Notes: a model not told the origin generated them from the letters alone. A DNA stretch of 64,000 bases from Carex sylvatica (GCA_964058845.1 CAXKVR010000008.1:310001-374000), one strand, 5' to 3'. Shown: positions 11,201 through 31,765, counted from the first letter of the stretch. A program made the numbers and translations.

Positions 11201-11493
11201 AAAATTAAGAGAAAAGTGAAAATTTTGACATCCAAAATTAATTTATTGAGGTTGAATTTTATCTAAGAAAATTATGTGTTAACGTCTAATACCTCGGCTT
11301 TGTTAATGATGGATGAAAAAAATAATACGAAGTAGATTAATTTGAAAAATATTTCTAATAAAATTAAAAGTGAAACAATTTTTTTTTTATAATCTACATA
11401 TGTGCAAATTAGATAATGCATATACAACAAATTAAAATATCTGCAAAAAATAATTCCTCGGAAAAAAATAAACTACAAATCCACTAAATTATA

Positions 11494-11531
11494 TAGCGGA
11501 AAGGTGTTTTTCAGCGGAAAGGTGTTTTTCA
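11494..11531. repeat. 18-bp tandem duplication
   Basis: The unit agcggaaaggtgtttttc occurs twice head to tail. The surrounding sequence 11200-12250 is AT-rich and otherwise featureless. Confidence 0.8.
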
Positions 11532-12256
11532 GATCCAGTGGATTATCCAACAGATTGGTTATTTTTGGAATTTTGTTGAAAACTAGAGTGCTTTTTAAAA
11601 TTTAATTATTATCTGTATATCTTTATATTAATAAAAAAATTCGGCAATTTTAATATTACTAATCATTTAAGAAAACATCATTATTAATTAGAAAAAAAAA
11701 AAACACGAAATATGCAAATATGCCCTTAACAATATTATATTTGATACAGATCTAAATGATGAAAACTGACAACAATAAGTAAAATTTACAAATGAAACCC
11801 TTGTATTTTCACTATTATAAAATCTTACAAAATAATGGATATAATCTACACAAGTGAAACTAGAAATAGCAATCATAGTATTAAAGTATAATGGACCTGG
11901 ACTTCATCTCCCTTAATATTGTATCTAATCTAAACATAAAAATGAGAGAGAGAAAAAAAAGGTATCAGCTTTACTGAACGAGTCGGCCAATCATCATAAT
12001 TCTGAATGATACTTCACACTGTTGGACAAGATTCCTGAACAAAACCAAACAGTCCAATTTGTGCTCAAACGGAAAAAATAAAAAACCACAGTAATCAGGT
12101 AATGCGATTAATTACACAAGTTGAACCTATTTTTTCTCTTTATAGTGCAAAGAAGCAATTCAAATAAGCTTATATTACACAAGTTTACATTTTTCACAGT
12201 AATTAAAAAGTGCTATCCTGATACCAATTTGCTAAACCTAATTTACCAGTAACCAG

Positions 12257-12469
12257 TTACATAAGATTGAATAAAGGAAATGTGCTACCCTGATACACCA
12301 TATTACTAACCCTGCCCAAATTGGCTAGTTTGTGGGCAAAATCCTTATGCTCCCTGCCAATGTGAGTACATCCGAAATTTTCATGTCTTCCTATGATATC
12401 CCAAACTTGCATAACCTCACCACATGTCCTCCAGTACACACTTGACAATGTTGGCAGACAGTGCTTCAA
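12257..12469 (-). pseudogene. Retroelement RNase H-like domain fragment
   Basis: The frame includes SVYWRTCGEVMQVWDI and then FGCTHIGREHKDFAHKLANL. The pattern aromatic/His-x-x-Arg-Glu-x-x-x-x-Ala-His-x-Leu-Ala is the C-terminal signature of the RNase H-like (RVT_3) domain found in plant LINE-type retroelements and orphan copies. Only the last part of the domain is present, about 70 residues. There is no ATG and no reverse transcriptase next to it. It is a decayed fragment. Confidence 0.5.
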
Positions 12470-13504
12470 TCTAAAATTTGACTACCTTGTGCAACATTAC
12501 CTCCAGCTCTGTCCTGCTATGTTAAATCAAAATGTAGAACTTACATTAAAGCTAAGAACAAGTGCAGATGAAAGTTAAGTCTTTGAACTACACGTGCTTA
12601 GTTGAAAAGACAAAAAAAGTATGGTGAGACCTCCATTGAGGTGCATCCTTAATCAGATAACATATTGATAGCATGGCCTCAGCCTTACAACTATTGCTTC
12701 AAGAGAAAACATAAAATTAGATTTTTTTTGAACCACATATGAAAACTGTTCTTCACCTCTCAAACCTATACTATAATCCAATTTCAAAGTAAAGGTGAAT
12801 TGATGCTTAAATGCAACTACGAGAAGAAGAGAACCTACAATTTAATTAACGGGAACTAATTGCTATCTCTATTAAAACTTGATAAATTTCAAGCACTATA
12901 CCAGTAGTTAATAGAGATTGGTACGGTGGTAATTGCTTAATTTGTTTAACCATCACAACTGGTGCCTGCACAAGAGAGAGAGGAGAGAGGTTACTGATCA
13001 ACAAAGGATAGGAGCAACCCCAACCTCTTGCTTCTAACTCCTGGACCTGAAAAAAAACACAAAAATTAGGTTTGTTTTTCTAGATAAGAGCATCAACACA
13101 GAAGCAGCATTTGAATATGAGCACTATTCTAAAATATATTATCATGTGTAATATACATTTTTCTTAGCAAAAATATAACATGTTAGAGAAAAAACACATA
13201 CCATCAACAAGATTACCACCCAAAGCAAGTAAGATGTAAGGAATCATAGCCCTCCCTGAACTTCACCAAGAGAAAAATAAATAAATAAAAGCAACAGTAC
13301 AATTATAAGAAGACACTAGTCTTATGTTCACCTTATATACTACACAATTATAGGTCCAAGATTTTTTTTTTTTTAAACCCCCCTGTTATTTGATATTAGT
13401 ATTGCCATGAAAATACTATTGCCATGATTATTATATTTCTGAATGAAACACCAAGAAAACACTATTGCCATGGTTACTAACCAAGGCATTACATCAAACA
13501 CCAC

Positions 13505-13665
13505 ATGTGCATTTTTTATACACCCACAATTTGTATACAGCACCATATGTGCATCCTTTTTCTTCACTACAATTTGCATCCTCTATACACCCACAATTTG
13601 TATACATATTATCCTTTATACACCCACAATTTGCATGCATACATACCACATGTACATCCTTTATA
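13505..13665. repeat. Degenerate minisatellite
   Basis: Three to four imperfect copies of a 30-45 bp unit built on tatacacccacaatttg and a trailing catcctttat motif. Overlapping plus-strand ORFs at 13443-13756 are by-products of this repeat. Confidence 0.65.
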
Positions 13666-14045
13666 CCAGTTTGTGTCAGACAATGGTAACATCTTAATAA
13701 TATATTGTTTTTCTTTTTCTGTTACTAGCATAGGCCTAAATTTTGTAACCATTTGAAGTACTGGCATGTACTAATACCAAGGTTCTCAGTCTCATAAAGA
13801 AAACTTCTAATTTAATGGAATCAAGAATCATATGTGCAGTTATTTCGAAAGAAGGTATTATAATTGGAATAACAATAAATAATGTGAAAGGGAAAAGGCA
13901 AAATGACGCAACAACAAATGCATCATTTATTTTAAAATATTAACAAGTGTGAAGTTCCTCTTGATAATTTCAAGGGGAATCTGCTCCTTTTTCTAAACAT
14001 AGATTATTGCATACACATAATTAACATGGAGCAAAAAAGAATTAC

Positions 14046-14197
14046 CTTGACAGCAATGGTCCGAGCAAGTGCATCGAGTTCCTCCAACAATTTTCCAATT
14101 CTAACCTCATTCTATGGATCCATATACTGCTCCCTCAGTACATAATCACTCGAAAACTTGTAAATTATGCTGGTAGGACTGTGCAAAGGCGATTTAG
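14046..14197 (-). pseudogene. Acyl-CoA thioesterase (hotdog-fold, ACOT9/10-like) pseudogene exon
   Basis: The exon has a TTAG acceptor before 14197 and a GTAATT donor after 14046. Its translation reads YKFSSDYVLREQYMDP, stop, NEVRIGKLLEELDALARTIAVK (described from positions 14175-14046). This is the conserved start of the first hotdog domain in plant mitochondrial-type acyl-CoA thioesterases, where the interrupted site is normally a Trp (DPWNEVR); here TAG at 14112-14114 replaces it. The following exons of the family (HCSDDD onwards) are not found to the left. It is a partial, broken copy. Confidence 0.75.
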
Positions 14198-14959
14198 CTA
14201 ACAATTTGAGAAGGCAAACAGTAAAACAAAATTTAACTTAAATTAGCAAACATATTCATTTCAAGTATACAAAAGTTAGTTAACAATTCAATTCACATAT
14301 TAAGGAAATAAACAAGGCAACAATTCTCAACCTGGTTAGTCATGAAAGAACCGAGTAAGCAAGCAAGCACTGGTACAAGATCAAGCAAACATTTCTGCTT
14401 TCACAACTCCAAATTAATAAAGAATGTTACATTTTAGGACTGATACCAATTGTTATACTCGCACATCCAGTTTCTTTGTACAGCAAGGAAATTCTCAAGA
14501 CAGGTCAAGGGGTAAGACCAAGTGAATGGAATCATTATAATCAAGATTAAGAGGTGATTTGCAACCCACATTAAAATCCTGATGCTTAATCAATGATTTG
14601 CAAGTTACATTTTGAATAGTTCAAATAAAAATACTAACGCATGGCACGAATCACCAAACCCATTTGCTATGTAATCAACTAATTTCTTTCAAATTAGCAA
14701 AAGTGTTACTTAGTTGTAGAAATTTGATGCATGTAATAACTACTTGCATGAAAATGTTAGGAATCAGATAAAAACATTAAAATCAGTAAGCATTTTACCA
14801 AACACCATGTGTGCGCCAAATGAAACAAAATGAGATAAACATGTAAATGAAATTGGAAGGTACAAATAATGGTACTGTTTAATGAGGTAATCTCAGCAAC
14901 GGAGAAGATAGAGAGAATGAATGACCAAGGGAATACAAAAAAATTGCTTGAGAACTTAC

Positions 14960-15240
14960 CAAGCCAAGAAAGACCACCAACGGAGACCACAAAAATGGAG
15001 ACAAAACGCCACCGAGAGAGAAATACAGTCTGAGAAGAACAAAAGCGAAGGGAAACGAGAGTGAAGATCTGACGACAGGAAAAAGGGTGACTTGAAGAAA
15101 TTATCGTGGTTCCCCACGCTCCCTTTCCCTCCCCTCTGTTCCACCCTTCTAAAGTGCACGAAGAGCAAGAGACGTGCGCGGGACACTTCACGCCGGCGAT
15201 GCGAGATAAAGGAGTCTGGCGGAGGATAAAGCGAAGAAAA
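14960..15240 (-). other. Leader-like exon upstream of the thioesterase pseudogene exon
   Basis: On the minus strand this GC-richer block ends in a good donor (cttg|gtaagttct) at 14960. It sits about 760 bp upstream of the thioesterase-like exon, as expected for a first exon. The 144-codon frame crossing it runs on into the intron and has no recognisable domain. It may be the decayed first exon of the same pseudogene, or the first exon of a non-coding transcript. Confidence 0.35.
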
Positions 15241-15249
15241 GAAGACTGT

Positions 15250-17000
<1,751 letters not shown>

Positions 17001-17147
17001 TTTAACAAAATCAACTTGAACAATATATTTTACTCAAAAAAAAAAAACTTGAACGATATACTTCTAGAGGTAATAAATAATGTTTAGGTAAAACTCCAAA
17101 AAAAAAAAAAAAGGCCCTTCTCTGGACTCCAGGCAGCTCTAATCCAT

Positions 17148-18899
<1,752 letters not shown>

Positions 18900-19411
18900 T
18901 CACAAAAAAGGATTTTGGCTAGTAAATTTAATTGAATATGAGCCCTAGGTTCATTACAAAATGGAAATACCACACAAAAAGATGCAGAGACAAGCTGCTT
19001 CTAGTGTATCACATTTGGGAACAGGATTGGAAATCACTGCATTTTTTATGTCAAAAAAAATATATCCGTATAAACAGGAACAAGATGTCTTCCTCCTTAT
19101 AGCTAATTGCTCTGATCTGTGAGTATCCGTTATGAAATGAAGGCTAGAAAACATAGCTTAAATTGATTGACCGCTTCTAATATCTCAAATTGGCCCAGAG
19201 GCCTAATTGAAAAGAATTACTCTACGAAGATCAATTGAACAATCCCAATCTCAATTGTTGATACAAAACAAAGAAACCAAAGCGTAACCCCGCAAAAAGG
19301 GATAAATTGCGTATCTAAGCATACCGAAGACAAATTACCGAATATTGGCTTAATTGTTCCAAAGCTACCTCAACAAATATCCAAAATTTACAACGGGATA
19401 TCAGTAATTAC

Positions 19412-19495
19412 CTGAAGAGAAGTCGTAGATCAGATCTCGATCTCGATCGCAAGAGAGAGAATTTGTAGAAGGGGTTGACTGATTTAGGATTTTAG
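19412..19495 (-). other. ARF1: ARF1 5'-UTR exon 1
   Basis: The purine-rich block ends in the donor cttcag|gtaattac at 19412, and the matching acceptor is 8 nt upstream of the ATG at 18857. The transcription start is estimated only. No clear TATA box was seen; upstream sequence continues into the duplicated region at 19533. Confidence 0.7.
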
Positions 19496-19532
19496 GAGGT
19501 GCTATTAAATGACACAAAGCCAAGCCAGCGTT

Positions 19533-19891
19533 GGTGTTCCTCATATGACGATTCTCTCCATTCTATAAAACTGGAGACATCCGTTGTTTATGGTAACAGA
19601 CTAACAGTATGCAGCCCATCTTGTCTTTTGTTGGCTTGTGATTTAATCGATTCGAGTATGTCTCTAAAAAATTCAGCAACAGGCCTCGTAGTCTCGTACA
19701 TACTTAATTTTACACTATACTATTTTTTCGCTTATTATATTTTTTGTCTTCGATTAATCACACTCTATGACCCATTCACATGACCATCTAAGAAGAAATT
19801 CCCCGAATATATTTACTTTTTTTTTGTTTATTATTTAATTCGCTGATGTAACAATTTTATTATTGAATGTATCAGTTAACCACTTAATTAT
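19533..19891. repeat. ARF1: Uninterrupted partner of the duplicated region at 1-4066
   Basis: This stretch is the reference copy: one continuous segment aligning with 1-75, 2990-3026 and 3812-4066. It lies in the immediate 5' flank of ARF1 (which is on the minus strand), so it probably includes promoter sequence. A single gatttaat near 19650 is the empty site of the hAT insertion in the left copy. Confidence 0.85.
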
Positions 19892-20624
19892 TTTAATTTT
19901 ACACCATCCTTTTCAATTAGTCAATGGTACTATAATTTTTCGCAACACCCAACATTTATAACGCTTGTCGGTGGTAGAACTCGACAACGATACACGCAAA
20001 CATTATTTTGACTCTACTGTGCATGTGCTGTATGAAACAAATAATGATTTGTCAATATCATTACTCCAAAATGAATTAAAATTTTGCAGTTGTCCGGCAT
20101 TCGCATACACATTCCGAAATCCTCTCTTTTTTCCCCGTTAAAAGGCAGCAACAATCAAAGAAAAATAGCGAGTCATATTTCGGTTATAAAGGGCATAGAT
20201 TGTGGTTCACAAAATTGCACCGCACATGTGACACGCAACTCACTGAACTACCCTTCTTTTCTCTCGTGCTGTCACCGCCTCTCGACAAGGGAGACCATTT
20301 TATTCGGCCCTTTTCTGGTACTATAGATATACTATTATTCCTGATATGATGTACCTTTGACTGATCACATGTAGTCATGTATTCATTTCAATGCACCTAG
20401 TAATTTTATTGAGAATTTTTGAGATAATGGTCGTAACATACATAAGGCGTAGCCAGAATCAATAAATTAGGGAACGTGCAAAAAGGTGGTCTTCATGTTA
20501 AACTTAGTTTAGTCACTATCCATGTGGATTGCACGTAGAATGGGAATCTTCATTCGCCACGTTACAATATTAAATACAAGGCAAATAAATGCACAGATAT
20601 TGACCTGTTCGTCATGCGCGTTTT

Positions 20625-20935
20625 AGATGTTATAGAGACTTGCAACATTTACAAATAAAATAAATCACTCCACTAAAATAAAATGTTCTTGGAGATCAAA
20701 TTTTTACATTTTTTTTAATCTTTTTACTATTTATAAAGATGGATACAAAATTCAATGATCTAAAAACAATAATTTTGTAAAATATTTAATAAATAGTTAA
20801 AAAATAAAAATTTAAATGTAAAATTTGATTTCAAGTACATTTTAATATAGAAATTATGTTGAACGATTTAGATTGACTGTTTGAACTTTGAAAAATCATA
20901 TTTTAAGATGTAACAAATGTTATAAGCGTGTAGAC
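20625..20935. mobile_element. Palindromic MITE (ttggagaccaaatttt family)
   Basis: The two halves mirror each other around the atctaaaaacaataattttg centre. Arms carry cttggagatcaaatttttac on one side and gtaaaatttgatttcaag on the other. Family members share this subterminal sequence followed by a cattttaatatg and atgttgaacgattt block. Other copies or fragments: 27118-27494, 54248-54605, 58900-59080, 59546-59839 and the right edge of the window. The TSD is unclear. Confidence 0.65.
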
Positions 20936-21400
20936 CAAGAATCCGTCAAAGTTTGCTCCAGAGCATTCCTGCATTCACTTGCATAGACCAAGAAAAAAAA
21001 ATGAACGAGTCATGAACTCAGTAGAACAGTACAACTTACAATAACTATCCTACATGTGCACTACAACAATAAAAAATTCAAAATAAGATGCTAAAATGGC
21101 TGCCAAGATGGATGAGAACTGAGAGAAGTTAATTCTATATCGTACGATAGTAATTTAAATGAAAAAACAGTTCTAGGAGTTTTGTGCGTTCAACTTTTCA
21201 TCATCCACATACAAAGCACAAAAATACATAGTAGAAAACAATATAGAAGCCGTAGTTGGTTCAAGGGGGGTTGTTCATACAGAGATCAACAAATCCATGA
21301 GAAAATATCCTCCTAGTAAAAACCCTACATACAAAACATCGCTACACAAGGTACACAAAGGCTACATCCTAATATTACACAATTGATAGTAGATGGGTCC

Positions 21401-26186
<4,786 letters not shown>

Positions 26187-26650
26187 TGGCAGCTCTAAAT
26201 TAATGATTAGAGGGGTAAAAAGGGGAGATCGAACTCAAAGCCCCATCTCAAATCAATCTACTTTAGATTCTCTGGACTGAAATCTGTCACAACAAAAGAA
26301 GCAATTACATTGTCATCCCGCTTATATTTTCTAAGGAAACGTATGCAACTAAATGTACTCTTTCTCTTTCGTTCCCAAAAAGTACATACAAATTCGGATA
26401 GTAAACCAAATGGAGAAACAATTGTGAGAAATTCATCTTAAAACAACAACCGTGATATTATAAATAATCTATTTAGACTTAACCACTCAATTGTTCCGAT
26501 TGTGCTGCCATTCGAGGAAAAGACCAATTCGGTAATAATCTTTTAAGGAATAGTAAAAACTATATTCAAAAGATAGATCTAGAGATGAAAATAGCAAATT
26601 AACCAACGAAAAATCGAGAAGTTATCAAATTGAACCAGATCCTCACCTAC

Positions 26651-26755
26651 CAAAAGTGTACCAGCTCCTCGATGATTGATCAGCTTGGTTCTGCTCTAGG
26701 GTTTGAGGAGGGGGGGGAGAGAGAAGAGGAGAAAGGGAGAGGAGAGAGACAGACC
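26651..26755 (-). other. GSK3 gene 5'-UTR exon
   Basis: Minus-strand leader ending in the donor cttttg|gtaggtgag at 26651. The matching acceptor (tttcag|tcc) is at 26276, 90 bp upstream of the ATG, so the gene has a 5'-UTR intron of about 375 bp. The leader is pyrimidine-rich (CTCC and CCC tracts). The transcription start is estimated. Confidence 0.7.
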
Positions 26756-27117
26756 TGGGACTCTGTTTTGTTTTCTTTTACTTGCTCCCCTTATTTTATT
26801 TTGTTATTTTATTATCTTGGTTCTAGTAAACTGAAAGCTCGTGATTTTTCATTTTAGCCTTTTGGGAACTTTTACGAATCAGCCCTAAAAACATACTAGA
26901 TTCTCAGCTTTCAAAGAGTAGTTACAAACTACCTCCTTTGAGGGCTCGTATATTCAAAATTTGCTATAAATAACTTAACAATCAAACACATTTCTATTTC
27001 TCAAAAAATGTTATCTTCTTCAATGTATAATTTATTTGAAGATTTGTAGTTGATTTAATTTTTAAGTGTCAAATTTACTTGACTCGTATATATTAGTAGA
27101 GGAGGACTCAAATGTCT

Positions 27118-27494
27118 CATTGTTTCATTTTCCAATTGTACTCTAATATTTTTATCTTCAATTTCAAAATTCAAACAGACGATTCGAACTGCTCAACATA
27201 ATATTCACGTTAAAATATAATTAAAGACCAAATTTTATATTTTTTGAATTTTTTTTTTTACTATTTTTTTAAGATAGATACAAAATCATTGTTTTTATAT
27301 GGTCCATTATTTTTTGAAAAACAATGATTTTGTACCTATTTTAAAAAAAAATAGTAAATATTTTTAAAAAAAATATAAATTTGGTCTCCAATCATAATTT
27401 AACGTGGATATCATGTTGAGCGGTTTGGATCATATTTTTTAACTTTTAAATTGAAAATAAAAACGTTTGGGTACGATTGGAGCATGAAGCAATG
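27118..27494. mobile_element. Palindromic MITE (full copy of the ttggagaccaaatttt family)
   Basis: Arms of about 160 bp invert around tatggtccattatt. Ends read cattg(t/c)ttcat on both strands. The arms share gctcaacat, cacgttaaa and a cag...caatgattttgta core. No coding capacity. It would form a long hairpin. Confidence 0.75.
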
Positions 27495-27544
27495 TGATTT
27501 TCAGATAATACAATAAATAATTTATGGAAAAATAAGAAGAATAT

Positions 27545-27862
27545 GGTGGTGCAGTATTTTTAAAAAATTAGAATTAAACAAAAAGAAGTCAAATGAAAGA
27601 AGTTTTTAACAAAAAAAAACTTTACTAAACTGTTGATTCAGTGGAGGGAAAAGATAATTTTATCCACATAATTAGGCTGCCCAAAAAGATAAAAAATTTG
27701 GTCTACCAAATTAACAGTTCAGTAGATAAAACTATTTTTTGCTTCTATTAAATCAATAGTTTGATGGAGCTGTATTTTGTAAAACTCACTCGAGTAATAC
27801 TCCTTTCATTTGAACTTTTTGTTTAATTCTAATTTAAAAAAAAAAAATTTGATGCTGTGACA
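27545..27862. mobile_element. Second palindromic MITE, different family
   Basis: Outer arms share aaattagaattaaacaaaaag in inverted orientation (left near 27565, right near 27825), followed by a tcaaatgaaag motif on each side. Ends are near gtgcag (27549) and gctgtgacag (27862). The interior has inverted runs around aatttggtctaccaaatt. Confidence 0.6.
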
Positions 27863-29200
27863 GTGACGACCAGAAGCAATATTAAAAAATAAAATGTGGA
27901 ATACTGAAACTATTTGTCGCAGTTCTTTTCCTGAATGGGGCCGAAACCTCATCTATGAAAACGCCACATGTCATCTAGTATATAGTGGTAGAAATTAAAA
28001 GTGTTCAATATATACTTTGTTTATTTTATGTACTTGGATTTGTAAAAATTCGTGTCAGCAGCGAAGACTGATGAGTGGTCGATGCAAGTGCAGTCAAAAG
28101 AAGACAACGACCAGCCAAGCCTCTTTCAACAAATGCTCTGTGTTTGTCCCCACCTGCTCTTCTCCGCACAAAAAAGAAGACCGTTGATTGAATAGATATG
28201 ATCGATCTGAATCGTTGATTTATCGTTGGTTGTCGCCCCTCGGTAAATTCCCTGGAGATGCATTGCTATTGTCTCTACATCGTCTCCGTTTGCAAAATGG
28301 ATGTGTCCAGTTTGTGGGTCCTTGCCTTGAGCCCTTGACAACCTGACAATCTGAGTCATTACTCATTAGACGACACGACAGGAAGTCAAGAGGCATCACG
28401 ACCGTCGGTACTGAGATTTCTAACTGCCTTTAGTTCTGTAACAGGATGCTGTTAGTGTTAGTTATCCTCTCATAATGCCATTGCCATGTATAAATTAGTT
28501 CAATAAAGTTACAAAATTACATGACTTGCATTAATTAGTGGGCCTTTCGCCCAACAACCTTAGTATGACCTTAATAACAAAATGCTAATAATTTCTTTAA
28601 TTATAATTAGTGTGCTGGAGTGTATGGCCACATCAACGAACAATGCTAATGATTGACTCCTATGAAAGCGAGCCACCATATCCTGTAATGAGCTGCATGC
28701 ATCCGCTAGCTCCTGCGACTGGGGAGGTTCAACTTGACAACTTAATTAGACTGAGTTGCATTTGCAAAAGTGCTACCTTAAGTTTTTTCAGTGTTTGCAA
28801 ATAAGCCGCAGTAATAACCAGTTAAAATCTTCTGTACAATTAGTACCACATAGACTCGGAGTCTCGATCATTAACGCCAAAATGAAAAGTAACTGAACAA
28901 GAACAACCACAAAAAAAACAAAAAAAATGTATTCATTCCGTAACAGCAAATCAAGAAAAAGCAAAGACTAAAAATAAAACTCTACATGGGGTGGTGATGG
29001 GACCAGAGATTCCAATCAGAGAAGGGGACACAAACCTCAATCATCAATCAAATATCATTGCATGTAATATATTACCAATAACATGGGGAAAGACACCATT
29101 TCAACACCGGTACACTGTTGGGCTCATTTTGTGGGTACCAATGTACCATACCCCTCAAACAAAAAATTAATTTCATCATATCATAATAGATGAAAACAGT
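27863..29200. other. Intergenic and 3' flank of the SDR gene
   Basis: No supportable gene. ORFs at 28126-28359 (minus), 28610-28804 (plus) and 29072-29299 (minus) have no recognisable domain. The last overlaps the SDR stop in another frame. Confidence 0.4.
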
Positions 29201-29210
29201 ACAAAAGAAA

Positions 29211-30359
29211 CTAAGCCCCATTGCATGCCTGCTCGAGTATTTGCAAAGGACCACAATTGACAACAGTATTACCCCCATCAATGACCAAATTATGCCCACT
29301 AATTATTTCGGATTCATCGGATGCCAAAAATAGGGCCGCCGCGGCTATGTGGCTGGCCTTGAGCACCGCACCCTTCAAGTTACATGTGGCAGTGGTGGTC
29401 TGCTCCACCTCTTCCGGGGTCATCCTGGCGACCCCGCAACTCAGAGGTGTGCCTACGCCGGAGGGCGACACGCAATTCACCCTGATCCCATGCCGACCAA
29501 GGTCAGCCGCTGCGGCCCTGACCAATCCCAGAACGGCATGTTTTGAGGTGACATACGCGGCAGGCCCGTACCCGCCTTGGGAAGCTCCCACGCTGGCCGT
29601 GCAGATGATGGACCCTCGAATTCCCGCCGCCACCATCGCACGGCCTGCGTGCTTCAGTGCGGCAGCAGTTCCCTTGACATTCACCGACATAACCTTGTCA
29701 AAATCGCACAAGTCTAATTCAAGGATTGACGGGCTGTAAAGCAAAATGCCGGCATTGCTATACATGACATCGAGACAGCCGTGTTTGGAAACAGCGTAAT
29801 TCACTGCGTTTTCCACTTGCGCCTCGTCTGTCACGTCACAGTGCACATAGCTGCATTTGTCGATGCCGATTGAATCTGCCACTGCCGCTCCCAACTCATC
29901 CTGGATATCAGCAATGATGACAGTTGCGCCATGGGATGCAAATAGCCTTGCGGTTGCTTCGCCAATACCGCTTGCCGCACCAGTGATTATGGCTATCTTG
30001 CCTTCTAACCTTTAAAAATCAGAAGAAAAAAAAAAAAAGAGGAAACCGGAAAATTCCGTACCTGATTGTCAACTCCTATAATTGTTGGTAGTAAAATAAA
30101 AGATCCTGTTGATTCAATATTAGATCATCATTGATCTAACATATGTCATGTTGTTTGAATTGATTTTGGTGTATAACTGGCCGAGACAGTTATCTCAAAT
30201 GCTGGATCTTTACTGGACGGCTGAGATCGAGAAAAGATTTAACGTTCATTCAGTTTCAAGCAGCAATGTAGAGACGAGCAAAAACCAACAAGAAAACCAT
30301 GAAAGAAATAATGGTTGGTGGGGATATGAAGCAAATTAAGCCTACCTTTGTTTGGCCAT
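29211..30359 (-). CDS. Short-chain dehydrogenase/reductase (SDR110C-type), 270 aa, complete
   Basis: NAD(P)(H)-dependent oxidoreductase of the classical SDR fold. Two exons (minus): 30359-30346 (MAKQ plus two bases of Arg5) and 30009-29211; the CAAAG|GT donor and TTTAAAG acceptor join in frame. Motifs: TGAASGIG (14-21) for cofactor binding; Asp39 at the end of beta-2, which favours NAD over NADP; CDVTD (62-66); SNAG (89-92); and the catalytic set Asn115, Ser144, Tyr157, Lys161 (YVTSK). The length and the GHNLVIDGG end fit the plant SDR110C group, which includes xanthoxin dehydrogenase (ABA2), secoisolariciresinol dehydrogenase, zerumbone synthase-like and momilactone A synthase-like enzymes. 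I cannot pick the substrate from sequence; secondary alcohol oxidation in specialised metabolism is the likely role. The coding exon is clearly richer in GC than its flanks. Confidence 0.95.
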
Positions 30360-30450
30360 CTCGAATGTTTGAAAATTGGGAATAGAGCAGGAGAGAAGAA
30401 CAGCTTCCCTTTGAATTGAACCTAATAATTAAGAGAAATAATAATTGATA

Positions 30451-30458
30451 TTATATAT
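30451..30458 (-). promoter_or_regulatory. Probable TATA box of the SDR gene
   Basis: TATATAA on the minus strand, about 95 bp upstream of the ATG at 30359, which leaves a leader of roughly 60 nt. Confidence 0.55.
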
Positions 30459-30581
30459 GGGAGCCTTGATTTATGAAAGTCAAATAGATAACTCTTGGTC
30501 ATAAATGATTAAGAAATAAAAAATAGTTGGTCAATGCCCGATGGATGTGACTTATACATGGCATGTTGATAAGTTACAAGT

Positions 30582-30653
30582 CAGATAAGGCGTGCCAGTA
30601 CTGCAACTTGTTTCGTGGATCGCTGTTACTCGAAGATAAGGCGTGCCAGTACA
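30582..30653. repeat. Direct repeat in the SDR upstream region
   Basis: The 18-20 bp motif agataaggcgtgccagtac occurs twice, at about 30583 and 30634. A short (gcatcaaa)n run is near 30965-30990. The remaining sequence to 31189 is without features. Confidence 0.7.
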
Positions 30654-31189
30654 GTATTAAATTAATATTAGCCCGAGTTGGCATGTTATTGATAGCACAT
30701 GCTGCACTGCACATCAGAGATCATAGACCGACCGTATGTTTTTGTCACTGGACATGGCCAAACTCTTAATTATGAGTTCAAGTGGTAAAAAAGTGTTGAA
30801 TTTAAATTCGAAAACATATAAATTGTCTTAACCAATAAGTTCGCTTAAATCCATCTTTTGAATAATTTTGCAGAAGCAAAGAGTCTTTTCTTTGGAGAAG
30901 TTGTAAGATTAGAAGCAAGTAATTAATGGAGCACAAAGTCAACCCAGCTGACAGCAAACATCAAACATCAAAGCATCAAAGCATCAAAGCATCATGCGGC
31001 GAACTTGGGTTTTGAATTCGGATTTCCTCCAATGTAATTAATATATATATAATGGGTCAAGGACTCAAGGTCCATTATACATTTATACTTCATAGACAAG
31101 CAACACTCTCATTACTTTCACCATCTCAAATAATCACTTAAAAATACTGAGAAGCTTTAATAATCACCGCTTTAGAATTATTTTATATA

Positions 31190-31765
31190 GAGGGAATTTC
31201 ACGTATACCCCTCTAAACTTCAAAAACTCACAAATTTATCCATTTTTATTGTCTTTTATATTAAAATTTATAAAATACTCATTTTACCATTTATTAAAAG
31301 CATAAAACGCCCCATTGGACTCAAATTTGAATTTAAAGGGTTCCTCTACTGTCCGATCTGCACGCACTTCAATATCTATACATTTTTGTTTCAGATACAT
31401 GTTGATCTAACACGTACATATCTTAAAGCAATCCGATCCACATGCATTGCATTAAAATATGTGCCCGTTGCTTCAATATTTGTGCGTGTTTGCTTTAAGA
31501 TTCATGCTCATCTAGCGGGTACGAATTTTAAAGCAGTTCAAACAGAGGAACCTTTTAGATTCAAATTTGAGCCAGATGGGTGTTTTATGCTTTTCATGAA
31601 ATGGTAAAATTGATATTTTATAAATTTAGAATGTGTTTTAATATAAAAGACAAGAAAATTGATAAATTTGTGAGTTTTTGAAGTTTAGAGGGGGAAATAC
31701 GTAATTTCAAAGTTTAGAGGGGAAGTAATTTTGAAGTTTTTGAGGGGTATACGTGAGATTCCCTC
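31190..31765. mobile_element. MULE-type element with long TIRs (576 bp)
   Basis: Inverted arms of about 150 bp begin GAGGGAATTTCACGTATACC (left) and, on the opposite strand, GAGGGAATCTCACGTATACC (right). Flanking 9-mers attttatat (31180-31188) and attttttat (31766-31774) match at 8 of 9 positions. The interior carries a diverged direct repeat of about 110 bp. No transposase. Confidence 0.75.

Noticed and set aside
13443..13756. Three overlapping plus-strand ORFs
   Set aside because: Produced by the tatacacccacaatttg minisatellite, with the same peptide motifs recurring in different frames.
29221..29739. 172-codon plus-strand ORF opposite the SDR gene
   Set aside because: It is the antisense shadow of the GC-rich SDR exon, whose minus-strand frame carries all catalytic residues.
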